Below are positions 10,177-21,450 of a stretch of 64,000 bases of DNA, in pieces. The notes beneath the pieces are model-generated. The model searched no databases. It was not told the origin of the DNA and saw only the letters and a list, made by a program, of their open reading frames with translations. The position numbers were made by a program, and so were the translations under genes. How positions within the stretch are numbered: the stretch's first letter is position 1; each line of letters starts with the position of its first letter. This stretch comes from Chlorella sorokiniana (Eukaryota > Chlorophyta > Trebouxiophyceae > Chlorellales > Chlorellaceae). The DNA lies in the NCBI GenBank assembly GCA_025917655.1, contig CP084619.1:4197001-4261000 (forward strand), read 5' to 3'.

Positions 10177-12178
10177 TCACAGACAGCTGCGCACTATGAG
10201 CAGTGACCAATTGGAAGAAGGGCAGCAACACGAAAGGAGCGCCTCAGAAAAAGGGGGCAGCATGATCCAGCGCCGCGGGTACTTCTCACGGCCGTCGCGG
10301 CCATCAAAAGTCTGCAGGGCCACAGCGGGGAGGGAGGCATGCGGCATTGTGGGCATGGGGGCATGATGGACAGTCCTGCAACAGGCTCAGCTCCCTCCTA
10401 GCTGCCACCCAGGGGCGGGCTTCTTGCCTCGCCATGCAGGCATCGCCTGAACCCCTTTTCTTCCCCCTATCTCACAACCAAGGCGCATTCTGGGCGGCAG
10501 CGCCGCACCTTGCGCAGCCGCGCATGCTTGCCCAGCGCCCACTGCGCCATCTGGGCGGCGCCCACGAGTGTGAAGAGCGCGGCGGCGGCGGTCTGGGTGG
10601 CGACCGTGAAGCCCACCCAGCCCAGGATCTCCGCCGTGTAGTTGGGGCAGGTGATGGCGTTGAAGAGGAAGCCGCGGGGGATGACGTAGCCCTTGGCGCC
10701 AGCGGGGCGCAGGTTGGCCAGGATGACGTGGCACCTGCATCAAGGGGGTGCCGGGTGGGGTGTCTTGCGTGCACGCGTGAGGTGCGGCAGGCAAGGGATC
10801 GCTGCACGGCTTGTTGTAGAGCTGCTGTGAGGAGCATGGGCAGGGTGCTTAGCCCGCACTGCGGCGCAGGCACAACATGGCATGCCTATAACAGCCTGCC
10901 GTGCAGTGTGCATTGGCGCCCCTTTGGGTCCCACGCCGCCCCTCCGCCCCACTTCCAGGCCCCCACCTCTCCCGCACGTTTCCAGCCCCCGCCCTCACAA
11001 CACACCTGAAGTTGACAAACTGGCAGGCCATGGAGAAGAGCAGCGCGGCGACGGCACGCCCCTGCGGCGGCGGCGTGTAGAGCGGGTGGTTTATGAAGTA
11101 GGCGACAAAGGCGGCGAAGCCCCAGTAGTAGGCGCAGTTCTTGAACAGGTTGAAGATGGGCATGGTGGCATGGGAGAACCTGAGGGGCAGGGGATGAGGT
11201 GGAAGCATCGGGTTACCCGCGCGTGACAGGCAGCCGCTGGAGGCGGGTCGAGCGCCGCCAGCCCGGCGGGCCTGCCAAGCGAGCAGCAGGCCCTGACCGG
11301 GCCCCTCACTTGTGCACCAAGAAGGTCTCCAGCAGGCGCTTCACGTAGTGGAAGGACCAATAGCACAGGGCCAGCGTCTGCACGGCGCTGCGCTCAGAGG
11401 AGCCGCCCCTGCGGCAGCGGCCCAGCGCGGCGCAGGGCGATGTGACAGGGGCGCCGGCTGCGCAGGCGGCCGTCACTGTGGGGAGCAGGCCCATGCGTGG
11501 TGCGCGGCTGAAGGGAGGAGCGGGGAGCAGGCAGGGCGGGCCCCGCCTCTGCTCGCTCACTTGACGCCTGGGTAGAGCAGGTGGGGCAGGAAATAGAAGA
11601 GCGGGTACACCATCAAGGGGCCAAAGTACTCCCAGAAAAAGACGGTCGCATAGCCAATCTGCACGTGTGCGCCGAGATGCGAAGGAACGCGCAGACAACA
11701 CAGGCGGTTCAACCGCGGGGTGGCAAGCAACCCGCAACGCAGAGTGCATCGAGGCTCGCTGGCGGCAGCTGGGCCTGCCCACCAACCAGCCCAGCATGCA
11801 CCTGTGGGCCCAAGTCTTTGAAGAGCAGCACCGAGCCATCCTGCAGGCCGTAGTCTGAAAGCTTCTTGCCACTGGCCAGAGCCTCAGCCGACCGCCGGCC
11901 CTCCCGCAGCGGCAGCGTGAAACGCTGGCGAGAGGGGTAGTAGCGGGGCTTGAGCTCCGCGAAACGCGCCTTCACGTCATCCACGGTGGCCTGAGGGGAG
12001 GCGCCAGTGCACAAACAGGGCTTCAGCAGCGGGAAGCCGGCGAAAGGCCTGGGCAGGTGGCGAAATCTGACGAGCTGAACGAATTCGGGAATCGGCTCAC
12101 ATCAGAAGGCACCAGCAGACCGTCAGGTAGCAGCTCTCTGCCCGTGCGGCTCTTCACAACAAGTTTGATCGCTCCCAT
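10177..12178 (-). CDS. ECR: Very-long-chain enoyl-CoA reductase (ER fatty acid elongase)
   Basis: This enzyme does the last step of each very-long-chain fatty acid elongation cycle in the ER, reducing trans-2-enoyl-CoA with NADPH. The start at 12178 gives [20 protein letters not shown], then [15 protein letters not shown] and [20 protein letters not shown], which is the ubiquitin-like N-terminal domain of the TSC13/ECR family. The membrane steroid-reductase domain follows: [34 protein letters not shown], then [20 protein letters not shown], with [11 protein letters not shown] near the end. The final exon reads [20 protein letters not shown]; the usual extreme C-terminus is extended by about 20 residues to a stop at 10177. 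The membrane segments and the conserved reductase motifs look intact. The gene diverges from the plastid gene at 12736 across about 560 bp. Confidence 0.9.
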
Positions 12179-12735
12179 CTTGACAGTAGCCTGTCTAATC
12201 TGTGTCCCAGCTCCTTACGATCAAAATGACGGATGCATGCGGGGATGCAATGAACCCAGCCCTGCCGGTTTCCCTGCTGGGAATGCTGCGATGGCGGTTT
12301 GTGGATGGCGGCCATCTTCTGTCTTCCGTGTTCCACTGCATAGTATGCGTTGCTTGGCTGCAGGATCCACATCGAAGTGGGGTTTCGGTGATATGTTGAG
12401 GCTTGAACTGTCGGAATACACAGACTACTTACAGACATTTGTTGGGTTGGACGACGCCAAATGCCGAACAGGATTTGCAAATGGCGCAAGGCCGAATTCA
12501 GCTTCCAAAACTGCTTTGCAATGTGACATGAGTCTGTAGCACGATGAAACAGTTTTTAACGCCCAGCTGTGCATCCACAGATTGCCGGTTGGCGGAGCAT
12601 GCTGGCCGCGCTGTGGCGGGGCTTTGTGGCCAGGCCTGCCCTGCTGCTTGCACCCTTGCTTTTTGTGTCGGTACGCGCGGCTCTAAAACCAGCCTGTAGA
12701 CTGTTTGTTTGCGGGGCATATACGGCTCTAGCGGT
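12179..12735. promoter_or_regulatory. Divergent intergenic region, ECR and plastid gene
   Basis: These 557 bp separate two head-to-head start codons. The stretch is distinctly AT-richer than the genes (for example 12380-12560). It contains scattered short open frames but nothing with recognisable protein character. A bidirectional promoter is likely from position. Confidence 0.45.
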
Positions 12736-13983
12736 ATGGCGTCGCTTGCAGCAGCTCAGAACGCCCTGCATGCAGCGGCCCCGTGCCGTCAAACACCCCA
12801 GCAGCGCAATGCGTGTACTGTGGCCTTCACAGCGCCTCTCAGGCAGGCAGCTCAGCCCAAGCAGCGCGGCCGCAACCTGGCGAGCAGCAGCAGCAAGCGC
12901 ACGCTGGTGGTCGCCGCAGCAGCACAAGCTGAGGTGGGTTATGGCCCCAACCACTGCGATGCGGGGCCTCGTGCTGGCACCGCTCGCGAGTGGCGGCGTG
13001 AGGTGGTTCCGGCGCCCCCAGCTCGTCCCTCGATCCTTGCAGGGCGTGGGCAAGCTGATCAGCAAGGTGGAGATCCCAGCCTTCATCCCCCGCGCCGACC
13101 TGCTGGACCAGCTGCTGCGCTGGGCCTACATTGAGGTGCAGGAGAACGGCGTGGCCAACACGGGGACCCCCTGCAAGGTGCCCGCTGCCCGCCGGCATTG
13201 CACGCTCCCTGTATGGCATTTTGCATGGACAGAGCCCAAATCAGCATGCTGGTTGGCGTCACATCGTACAGCTGTTGATGGGCAGCTGGCTGAGGTGCTG
13301 AGCCTGGCCGCACTGGTGCTGCTGCTGCTGCAGGTGACTCCCTTCAAGCGCAACGACGAAATCTGGGGCTTCACTGTGTCTTTCCTCAAGGACGGCGTGC
13401 CCGCTGCCGACATCCGCGTGGCGTTTGACGAGGAGGTCACCCAGAAGCACGACTGGATCGGCCGCGGCGCAGGTCTGTTGCCACGTGAGTGCAGCCGAGC
13501 GGAGTGTGTGCCGTCCGACAGCAAGCGGCAGCCTTCGCCCTCCCCCTTCCGCCCGCGACCCGAACTCCTGACCGCCCTCGTGCCGCAGATGGCATGCCTG
13601 TGCCGGAGGGTAACGCGGAGAACATTCTGGGCAAGCACTTTGAGATCCGCAAGGTGTGCGACCGCGAGGTGAACGACAACCTGCGCACATCCATCCGCGA
13701 GTTCTGCCAGGTGGGGGCTGGGATGAAGGCGAAGGGGGCGCGGTGTGATGTTTGGAAAGGGCAGCATCATTCAGATTGGCCAGGGTGTGTGGCTGCGGGG
13801 CAGATGCTTTGTGGCGGCAGGAGCTTAGGGACATGGTGCTTGCGGACTTCATCTTTGCGGAGTGCGCCGCTGCCCCCTGCCCTCTGACACATGCCTGATC
13901 TGCCCCAAATGATGCAGATTCTGGTTTCTGCTGTGAACAAGTACTACGCATTCGGCTCTTGCTTCTCTGAGGATGCCACTTAG
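12736..13983 (+). CDS. Plastid-targeted conserved protein of unknown function
   Basis: The start at 12736 (MASLAAAQNALHAAAPCRQT) opens a long Ala/Ser/Gln/Arg-rich leader ending KRTLVVAAAAQAE, a typical chloroplast transit peptide. It is spliced (donor gtgggt, acceptor ttgcag) to KLISKVEIPAFIPRADLLDQ and then LRWAYIEVQENGVANTG. Further exons give VTPFKRNDEIWGFTVSFLKD, ADIRVAFDEEVTQKHDWIG, ENILGKHFEIRKVCDREVND and a last exon from about 13919 reading ILVSAVNKYYAFGSCFSEDAT, stop at 13983. The mature part is about 170 residues, soluble, mixed alpha/beta and without membrane segments. It looks like a conserved photosynthetic-lineage protein, but I cannot name it. A TGTAA signal lies 34 bases past the stop. 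Confidence 0.75.
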
Positions 13984-14016
13984 GGTGCTTGCCGCGGTTC
14001 TTGCGTCATAAGAAGC

Positions 14017-14021
14017 TGTAA
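14017..14021 (+). terminator. TGTAA poly(A) signal of the 12736 gene
   Basis: TGTAA lies 34 bases downstream of the stop at 13983, at a plausible distance for the chlorophyte cleavage signal. Confidence 0.5.
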
Positions 14022-14208
14022 ACGATCCATGCGCACATTGACCTCATGAATGATATGGAGGCTCCAAAGCTGGGGCCAGTGGCGAGGTCTGTCAGAATCT
14101 CGCTCTACCAGGAGACAGCCGCCATGCATCGCCCCAAACAGCCGTGCAGCTTTATCCCTCTGCACACTCAGCACCTCTTCCACCCACCCTCTTGCAGCCA
14201 AGGTAATG

Positions 14209-14213
14209 TTACA
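14209..14213 (-). terminator. TGTAA poly(A) signal of clpR2
   Basis: TTACA on the plus strand (TGTAA on the coding strand) lies 33 bases past the ClpR2 stop at 14246. Confidence 0.5.
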
Positions 14214-14245
14214 TACGCAGCAGCAGCACTGTCGGACTAGTTTGA

Positions 14246-15893
14246 CTAGTTTGGCTGCTGCGAGGCGCGCACCACGTTGCGCACAGCCTCCTCCTCCGGC
14301 TCCAGCACTCGGTCGATGATGCCATACTCCACTGCAACAGGGCGCGACGTGTTGAAAGTTCTCACAGAAAAACTCAGGGCGGCAAGCTGACGTGCATGCA
14401 GTGCGCACCATCTGCGTCGGCCTACAAGCACATGTGCGCAGGCCCCGCTCGCTGCCCTCCATACACAGCGAGAACATGCGTGCTCACCAGCCTCGTAAGG
14501 GTTGAAGTACTTGGGCCGCGCAATGTCCTTGGCAATCTCGTCCTCGGAGTGGCCGGTGTGCCGCGAAAGCAGGTGCACCTGCGGCGGCGCCAGGCAGACG
14601 TCAGCCACCTCAGCTGCGCCCAGCAACCTGCCGACCCGCAACGCACTCACGGGTCAACAAGCCGGCCACCACACTCGCATGCAGCCGCGGTGCACCAAGC
14701 GGAAGGCTGCATCAGCAGCAGTCACCGAAGGGGTGCCACCCCGGCGCGAGCGCCCCCGCCCGCCGGCCAGCCCGCCCCCGGTCCACGCCCCCCTTGCGGC
14801 GCACCACTTCCGCGTTCGTCTTGCGCAGCTCGTTGCGGTAGATGTCGATGTCGGAGGCCTGCATCTGCGTGAAGCGCTGCATGGGCTGCCGGATCATGAT
14901 GGACGTGGAGGGCAGGGCGGCGCGCCGCCCAGGCTCCCCGCCGCCAGCAGCATCGCGGCCTCGCCAAACGCGGAGCCCACGCAGACGGTGGCCACCGGCG
15001 GCTTGATGTAGCGCATCGTGTCGTAGATGGCAAACGCCTCGGCCTCGTAGCCCAGCTTGCCGCTGCCCTTCTGCGGGCGGGCAGCCGGGGCGGGAAGGGC
15101 GGATGCACCAGTGAAGACCGCTGCTCAGCACACCGGCCCTCACACCCAAACGCCTCTGCTGCTGGGCAGGGCGAGCGCCGCGGGCGGGGCAGCCCGTCTG
15201 CTCACAATGACGCCCGTGGAGTTGATGTACATGTAGATTGGGCGGGTGGGGTTGTCGTACTGCAGGTACAGCATCTCCGCAAGCACCAGCTCCGTCACCG
15301 CAGGCACCAGCGACATGCCCTGAGTGCCAGGCACCAAACGAAGCAAGGGTTAGCGGGTGGGGCGGGAAGCCATAATGGCGGCCGCACAATCGCATAACCA
15401 GACAATCGAACAGCCAACCAGCAACTGCCTGAAATGACCAAGCGGCTATCGGTGCGGGCCGCAACACAAAGAGCGCCCAGCCTGATGGCCAGGCAAGACC
15501 AGTGGTCGGCAATCGGGCCGCACGGCCACTGATGCCCGTCGTGTAGCTCACCACATACACAATGCGCTCCTTAAAGAGGTAGGAGGGCAGGTCTGGAGGC
15601 GTCTGCTCTGTGGCATCGCCTGCTAGCGCGGGAATGACCTGCACACGAAAACAGCGGCGCCAGTGGCGGTGGTGGGTGGTGCTCAGCGTTTCCGCCCAGG
15701 CCCGGCGAGCACAGGGCGCTTTGATTGACACTTTTCACTCACCGCTTGCACATCCAGCCGCTTCACTGCCGAGGCTCGGCACTGCCTGCTGCCCCGACTG
15801 CTGCTGCCTGCTGCTGCTGGTTTGCGGGCTCTGCGGCTGCACAGCTGCGCCGATCCGACAACCGGGGCTCCCGCCACCGCCGCGAGCTGCATC
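14246..15893 (-). CDS. CLPR2: Plastid Clp protease core subunit ClpR2 (non-catalytic)
   Basis: ClpR2 is an inactive paralogue of ClpP in the heptameric rings of the chloroplast stromal Clp protease. The start at 15893 gives [18 protein letters not shown] and an Arg/Ser-rich transit peptide. The mature part includes [65 protein letters not shown] and [45 protein letters not shown] and [20 protein letters not shown] follow, stop at 14246. The serine of the ClpP active-site motif (GxxASMG) is replaced in VGSAFGEA, and the catalytic histidine (MIHQP) is arginine in MIRQP, as expected for a ClpR. The sequence fits ClpR2 better than ClpR1, R3 or R4 ([17 protein letters not shown]). The neighbouring DEG9 gene is on the same strand 448 bp upstream. 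Confidence 0.9.
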
Positions 15894-16340
15894 GCTGCTG
15901 GCTGTGCGCGAACACTGCTGCCTGGTGGCAAGCCTGTTAGAGCGGCGCAAGCGGCAGGTCCCTGTCGTATGCAAATGGTGCAAACCACTGTAAGTAACAA
16001 TAAGCGCGGCTTGGGCAGTCCGCAAGTGCCCCTCCACAGGCCATCGTCCAGCTGTTTGTCCCGGGCGGCGGCGGTGAACCGACCCTTCCTGTTTGTTGCC
16101 ACATGCTGTCGCCCACAAGTACAGTGCAGGAGGTTTACAAAAAATAGGCAATACAGTTTGTGCAAGCTGCACAGGGTGCCAGGGCAATGCCAGCTGAGCT
16201 GCGGGAAACTGAGACGGAGCGAGAGTGGCGACAGCGACGGACAGCATGGGTTATGGTAGGCGAGAAAGAAGTCAAGGATGCGGCAAAAGACAGCAAGACA
16301 CGGCAGGCACGGTGCCAGCAACGGCACAGAGGGGCGCTGC
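15894..16340. other. Intergenic region between clpR2 and DEG9
   Basis: These 447 bp must hold the clpR2 promoter and the DEG9 3' UTR. A TTACA (coding-strand TGTAA) at 16135-16139 could be the DEG9 poly(A) signal. I see no additional gene. Confidence 0.45.
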
Positions 16341-19300
16341 CTACTTGACCGGCGCTGGCTCGGGCGCCGCCTCCTCCGCCACCGCCGCGGTTGCCGCCGC
16401 TTGCCCGTCGCCCGGTGGGGCCACAGGTGGGAAGTCGCCGTCGTTCAGCAGGTCCTGCAGGTCTTTGGACACCATGGCTGGGATGGAGTGGAGGCGCAGG
16501 ATTTCGTGGGTGGCCTCCCGCGCCGCCGCCGTCTCGATCACAATCACCTCCTGCAGGGCTCGGCGGGCAGGCGGGGATGGCAGGTGGTCAGGCGAGGCGC
16601 ACGGCTGCCCAGCCCATACAGCCGCCAATGGACGACAGAGCGTTTTGAGAATGAGAATAGATCGATATGGCGGGAGGTGCCACTCCCTGCGTCTCAATTT
16701 CGCAACAGGCCCACCGCGCCCTTTGCTGTCCCCCCGCCCGGACGCGCGCCTGCCAGCCCCCCCCCACACACACACACGCACCGAATATTCCACGTCGAAG
16801 CGCATGTGCGTCTCTGTGCAGGCCAGCACCATCTCCGCCAGGTGGCGCAGGTTGCGCACCGGGGTGCCGTTGAACTTGTGCACCTGCGTGTTGAACACCT
16901 CCTCGTAGCCCAGCGTGGCGCCGCACGCCAGCACCTGCACCGGGGAGCCAGGCAGGCAGCGGAGTGAGATCAACCCTGTGCGCAGCGCGTCAAACCCCCT
17001 CTGCCCCGTCCACGACTCCTGCGGAGCGCGCATCCGCGGCTTCCACCAACCCTATTGGGCCCTAGCGTGCTGTGGCTGCTGCGGGTGGCAGCCAGAAAGG
17101 GGCGGCGGCGGCGGCGGGGGTGCACCTGGTTGATGACCACCACCTCCTGGTCGGGGAGTCCTTCCAGGAGTGCAGCAGCTTGTCCAGCAGCTTGATGGGC
17201 GCCTCGCGGCCATACTCCGCGCCGTACTCGCTCTCCAGGTAGGGCTCTGCGTCAGGAGGCGGGGTGGAAGGGCGTAGGACAAGGGTGTCATAAAGGAATG
17301 TGTGGTGCGGGTAGAGGAAGTAGGATGGGTGGCAAGCAACTGACAAAAGCAAGTCGCAGGGAGCGGAGCATGTAGAAAGGGGAAGGAGGGTGTGTAGGTG
17401 TGCTGCGGGGGGCTGGCCGCGCGTAGGGTGTGGCGCGGGGGACTCCAGCGGCCCGCACGCAGCACAACGACGGGGTGCCGCCCAGGCAGTCAGCCAGACC
17501 CACCCGTGACGACGGTGAAGACGATGCCTGCCAGCACGACGTAGGATGGGTCGCGACCGCCCAGGTGGTGCTGCACCAGGGAGTTGGGCCGCATGAGCTG
17601 CAGAAAGGGGCAAGAGGGGGCGGGGGGTTCATGTTGATGTGTGGGATGGGTTGAGCGGGGAGGGGGCCATGGTGGTGGTGGTGTGCGTGTGTGTATGTGG
17701 TTGGGTGGGGGCACAGATGGTACTGGAACAGCGCGGCCAACGAAGGGCTGGCCGGGGCCAGCTGCGAGAGGCGGCTGCGGCTGAGTGGACCGGAACCGGC
17801 AGCCGCCCGCTGCCCTGCTGCCTGACCAAGACCCAGCCTGAGCCGCCAGGGCCCTGCCATCTTGCCATGCCTCCGCCCAACACAGGACGGCTGGACATAC
17901 CGAACGGCCTGAATGGTGCGGCCGGAGGGCGCTGCCTGGGCACGGGCACTCGCTCCAGGCGGACTGCTGCAGCGTCGGTGCCGCCACAGGCCAACCTCCT
18001 GCAGCACCCCCAACCAACCCAAACACTGGCGCCCCCACCTGGATTTCCAGCCGCATCGGCTTGCCGTCGCGCAGGATGTCCAAGGTGGCGAGATCGCCGG
18101 TGAACTTCTGGGAGGTGAGGTAGGAGAAGGCGATGCGCTCGCCGCTCAAAAAGGGAACCGTGCCATCTGCGGCCAGGGGCGCGCGGCGGGGCGGGGCAGT
18201 CGTCAGGGCGAGCCCAACGGCCAGCAGAGCGCTTGGAGGTGATCATGCGGGGCAGGGGCCGTGCAAAACAGCTCCTTGTTCAGCGCACGTGGGTTCAGCT
18301 GCTTGGACCGCTGTCAGTGCACAAGAGGTAGCACCCTCACACCGCTCAGCGCTCATACAGCAAGCCGACAGGCCAGCCACCCACCTGAGGCCACCTCAAC
18401 CCCGTCAAACGCCAGCAACACGTCCCCAGGAAACAGCTGGCCGTGCGCGTGGCTGATAGGCTGCACCGACCGCACCAGCACGCCCTTCTGCCCATCACCC
18501 ATCTTGAAGTGCTGCCTGCGGTTTGATGCAGCCACGGCGGCGGCGGTTCAAGCAAACATGCTTTATGGGAGGAGCCCAACCCGCGACAGCTCACGGCACG
18601 GTTCCTGTGCCACACATCACCGTCCTGGGAGCACGCCCCACCGCATCCCCCCCCGCCGCTCCGCCCCCGCACCTCAGCGCCGTGCTCTCCATGCGCTGCC
18701 ACTGCACGCCCAGGGCGGGAAGCCGGTGAAGGCGCCGTTGCGGCGGTAGTCGTCCAGGAAGTGGTGGATGACGGGGGTGGGGATGACGTAGCCGATGTTC
18801 TCGGCGTCGGAGCCGGCGTACGATTGGAAGGCGATGCCCACCACCTCGCCCAGCTCGTTGAACACCGGGCTGCGGGCGGAAGGGGCCAGGGATGGAAGGG
18901 TTGTTTTAGTAGGGATGGAAGGGTTGTTTTAGTAATGCCAGAGGCTGCAGCAGGTTTGCGCAAGTTGAGGTGACGTGGGTTGGTGGATGCATCAAGCAAG
19001 GGGCCAAGCACGCTGGGTCGATGGAGCGCAGAAGGGGAGCAGCAGGGCCCTGGCGCTGGCAACAGGTCACGGAGCGGCAAGCGCGGCTGCCTGCTGGCGC
19101 GGGGTCGCGGCACAGCCGGGCAGCGGTGGGGGTGAGGCGCACCCGCCAGAGTTGCCCGAGTTGATGGCGGCATCGATCTGCACGCCCAGCAGCTCCGTGG
19201 CGCCGTGAGCGTACGCGGTCACCTCGATGCGCGACACCACGCCAGATGTCACCGAGATCTGCGGCGGCACAAGAGTTGGGGTGAGGCGGAACACGCGCCA

Positions 19301-20705
19301 GAGGCCACCAGATGTTCCCCAATTCTCCGCGGCAGAAGGCGCAGGGCGAGGCGCAGCAGCAGGGCGGGCCGGGGTTTGGGTGCATCAGGCTACAGCCGCA
19401 TTGAAATGGGGCCCCAGATCTGTGCCCCCCGCGTCTCCCCGCTAGCTGGCTCACCGTGTCGCCGCCTGCATGGGGCCAGAGCAGGGCCGGGGTGGGCGAG
19501 GGGGAATGGGCAAAGGCGGCGCGTGCGCATCGCATCCCCTGGCACACAGTATCAAGCGCAGCGCCCAGCTTGGCTTCAAGCCCTGCCTTGAGGCCCCAGC
19601 TATTGGCAAACTGGTGAGGGTTTGACGGCATGAGCTCACCGATGGGGTATCCCACCACGTACACCGACTCCTGCAGGTTGGGCAGGGGGCCGAAACGCAG
19701 CGGCTGCACATCCGTCCAGAAGCCCTCGTCCTCAACTGCAGGCATGAAGAGGGGCACAGAGTTTTAACACCTTCCTCATCTCCATGACTGCTTTTGTGCG
19801 TGTCTTTTGCAAGGATGACACGGCGGCAACCTGTCAGCGGAGCATGCACGGGCAGGATGCAAGCAGCTGACTGACACCAATAAGAGCTCAAAGCTTCAGC
19901 ACAGCCGGCACAAGGCGGATTAAATAACGAGAAACCTAAGTGGCATAAAGCGGAGCAAAGACGGATAAACCACCTTTGCAGCAAGGTCTCACCCGTCAGC
20001 AGCGCGACGTCGCACTCGGTGCCAATGGCCAGCACCTTGGCCAGCCACTTGCGGTCGTCGCCACGCTTCTTCACCTTGACCTGCACGCGGTGGCGCGAGC
20101 AGGGGCGGGGTGCGGGACGACATGAAAGGGGAGATGATGAGACGTTGTTATGTGCAGCAGCAGCACCCACTCACCATCGCAGCCGCACCCAGCCAGCCGC
20201 CACGCCCACCTGGCTGTAGTACTCTACACTGTGGGCGTTGGTCAGCAGGTAGCGCTGCTGCACGCCGTCATCCCCCTCCCCCACCACGACAAAGCCGGAG
20301 GAGGTGGAAGAGAACTGGCGCTTGCGCTGCCAGGGCAGCGAGTAGTTGGGCTCGGTGTGGGTGCAGTATACCTTCACCACCGCGTCCATCACCTCCTCCT
20401 GCTTCTGCATTTCGTTCAGCGAGGCGGCGCAGGGAGCCAGGGGCAGCAGCAAGTTGGTGCAGGGCCAGCTGGGCGGGCCGGGCGGGCCAACTGTCAGCCT
20501 GGCACTGACGGATGTGGTTTTGCTGCTAGCCGGAGCGGCTGTGTGACCGGACTCCTGCCTGCAGAGGCAGCAGGCGGGTCGGGAGGCTGCAGCAGCAGGC
20601 GGGGCGGCGACCCACCGACGCTATCGCCACGGCCTCCTCCTCGTAAGACGACAGGGATTCGATTGGACTGGACACGCCTGCAGCTGCCGCACTGCCATCG
20701 GGCAT
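16341..20705 (-). CDS. DEG9: DEG9-type serine protease (DegP/HtrA family, plant nuclear type)
   Basis: Trypsin-like ATP-independent protease; plant DEG9 is reported in the nucleus/nucleolus. The catalytic triad is visible: His in [15 protein letters not shown] (about 20250-20220), Asp in ECDVALL (about 20010), Ser in AINSGNSGG (about 19150) joined by an intron to [16 protein letters not shown]. Upstream is [20 protein letters not shown]. Downstream are [20 protein letters not shown]-like [36 protein letters not shown], and a second C-terminal region with [32 protein letters not shown] and [18 protein letters not shown]; stop at 16341. The order matches DEG9 rather than DEG1/5/8 or DEG2. The start at 20705 ([17 protein letters not shown]) is tentative: a Q/S-rich open frame reaching 21112 may be a further N-terminal extension. 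Confidence 0.85.
18888..18933. repeat. Perfect 23-bp tandem duplication in a DEG9 intron
   Basis: The unit starting agggatggaagggttgtttt and ending agt occurs twice in direct succession (18888-18910 and 18911-18933) with no mismatch. It lies in the intron that separates the two halves of the DEG9 serine motif and has no visible coding effect. Confidence 0.8.
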
Positions 20706-21450
20706 CCCCGCATCGTCAGCACCAACTCGTTGCCGCGGAACTCCAGCTTCTCAACGTTGCCGAGGTCCAGCTGCTGCGTGCCGGCACTGAAGGCGTAGCC
20801 AGGCGGCGGCGACGCTGCGCTGCTCGCGCCAATGCTGCCATTTGCACCACCGCGCGTGGCGCTGCTGCTGCCATCCGCAGGTTGGACCTGCTGCTCGCGC
20901 TGCTTGGCTGCTGAGTTCTGCGCCCGCTGCTGCTGCCGCTTCTTGCACTCCACCGCCAGCGGCCGCCGCCCAGCGTCACCAGCACGCTGCCCTCTGCAGG
21001 CTGGGGCAGCCAGCTGCCTGCATGCGGAGCCTGTATGGCCCATATAGCCGCTGCATCCAGGCACAGCCCTCGAGAAAGGCTGCGCCACAGGGCGGGAGCA
21101 CTGTAGCAGCATCCTGTGGCCGCTGCTGCACGTCTGGGGTTACTTCGGCAGTTGTGCGGAAAAATTTCAAGCTGCTTGCAATGTGAGCCGACGCCTCAGG
21201 CCTCTAAAGGAGGGACAGCAGAGGGGCTGTGCAAGCGTTTCTGATGGAAATAAACACCTGAGAAAACCTGAACGACAGCAGTTTGTAAGTGACAAGAGCG
21301 GTGGATGCCAGGATGCTGGGGACGGAAATGCTCTGCCAGCGGAGAATTGAGTGCCGGCGTGTGCCGACTGTCGGCTCTCGGATGCTTGTCAGTGGAGTTC
21401 AAGCAGCCTTTGCTCTCATCCTTGATCATTTGTAAACACCGCCAGGCATT
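20706..21450. promoter_or_regulatory. DEG9 leader and divergent promoter with the TatD gene
   Basis: From 20706 to 21112 the minus strand has an open frame with CKKRQQQRAQNSAAKQREQQ and [17 protein letters not shown]. This could code the low-complexity N-terminus of DEG9 if an intron or a one-base slip links the frames. From about 21113 to 21450 the sequence turns AT-richer and holds no gene, so the shared promoter is most likely there. Confidence 0.4.

Noticed and set aside
12057-12539. 160-codon plus-strand frame upstream of the plastid gene
   Set aside because: Overlaps ECR exon 1 on the other strand and lacks protein character; the divergent promoter is the simpler reading.
16756-16774. 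Short CA run in a DEG9 intron as a functional element
   Set aside because: Too short and common in this genome to be more than simple repeat.
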